Positions 63,800 to 64,000 of a stretch of DNA of 64,000 bases are shown here, piece by piece (the stretch's first letter is position 1; every line of letters begins with the position of its first letter). Made by a program: the position numbers and the translations under genes. The stretch is from Neorhizobium sp. (GTDB lineage: Bacteria > Pseudomonadota > Alphaproteobacteria > Rhizobiales > Rhizobiaceae): contig JAPWKC010000003.1 in the NCBI GenBank assembly GCA_028283725.1, forward strand, positions 620,001-684,000, in the 5' to 3' direction. Below the pieces are notes generated by a model that worked only from the letters and a program-made list of their open reading frames with translations, was not told the origin of the DNA and ran no database searches.

Positions 63800-64000
<201 letters not shown>

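Overview
The window looks like a chromosomal segment of an alphaproteobacterium of the family Rhizobiaceae (Rhizobium, Agrobacterium, Sinorhizobium or a close relative; genus not resolved). It is GC-rich. Supporting content includes a NolR-type ArsR regulator, a choXWV choline ABC operon, a fused trpE(G) gene behind a Trp-rich leader and attenuator, a BacA/SbmA transporter, a carboxyspermidine dehydrogenase/decarboxylase pair, and two TGA-N9-TCA boxes of the RirA iron type in front of a TonB-dependent haem-type receptor. No rRNA, tRNA, CRISPR array, insertion sequence or prophage was recognised.

Layout. 1-13 kb: the end of glpK, a D,D-carboxypeptidase with a SPOR tail, then small metabolic and stress genes (SH3, GFA, MFS, DUF1801, SRPBCC, luciferase-like monooxygenase, a methionine aminopeptidase, a PfpI-like protein divergent from a LysR regulator, PadR, YbfB-like MFS). 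13-23 kb: bacA, vanZ-like, a polysaccharide deacetylase, a YfgM-like TPR gene with der, an unlisted 25-codon membrane peptide, a DUF2325 protein, a glycosyltransferase and a dual-specificity phosphatase. 23-31 kb: a KDG-type kinase divergent from a GH13 alpha-glucosidase across a repeat-filled gap, a CPA1 antiporter, and the alternative spermidine operon. 31-38 kb: a decayed DUF4160-DUF2442 pair, nolR, a HugZ-like gene, choXWV, a GFA protein, thymidine kinase and pseudoazurin. 38-50 kb: unknown proteins, LuxR and GGDEF regulators, a YqhA-like membrane protein, the iron-regulated receptor and a frameshifted fhs. 50-64 kb: an extensin-like protein, trpL-trpE(G)-GNAT, a cation diffusion facilitator with queF, DUF2076, a ClpP paralogue, a CHASE-PAS-GGDEF-EAL protein, BenE, BrnT/BrnA, and a Leu-rich leader before leuA, which runs off the window.

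Most genes are ordinary chromosomal genes. The unusual signals are: (i) fhs broken by one extra base; (ii) two overlapping genes, DUF4160 and DUF2442, each carrying an in-frame nonsense codon; (iii) at least ten unrelated short tandem arrays (unit 12-16 bp) scattered through intergenic DNA and through protein linkers or N-termini, with units divisible by three whenever they are coding; (iv) a conserved-looking 25-residue membrane microprotein behind der; (v) paired iron boxes, leader peptides and other regulatory sites listed below. All functional calls come from reading motifs and remembered families; no database search was possible.
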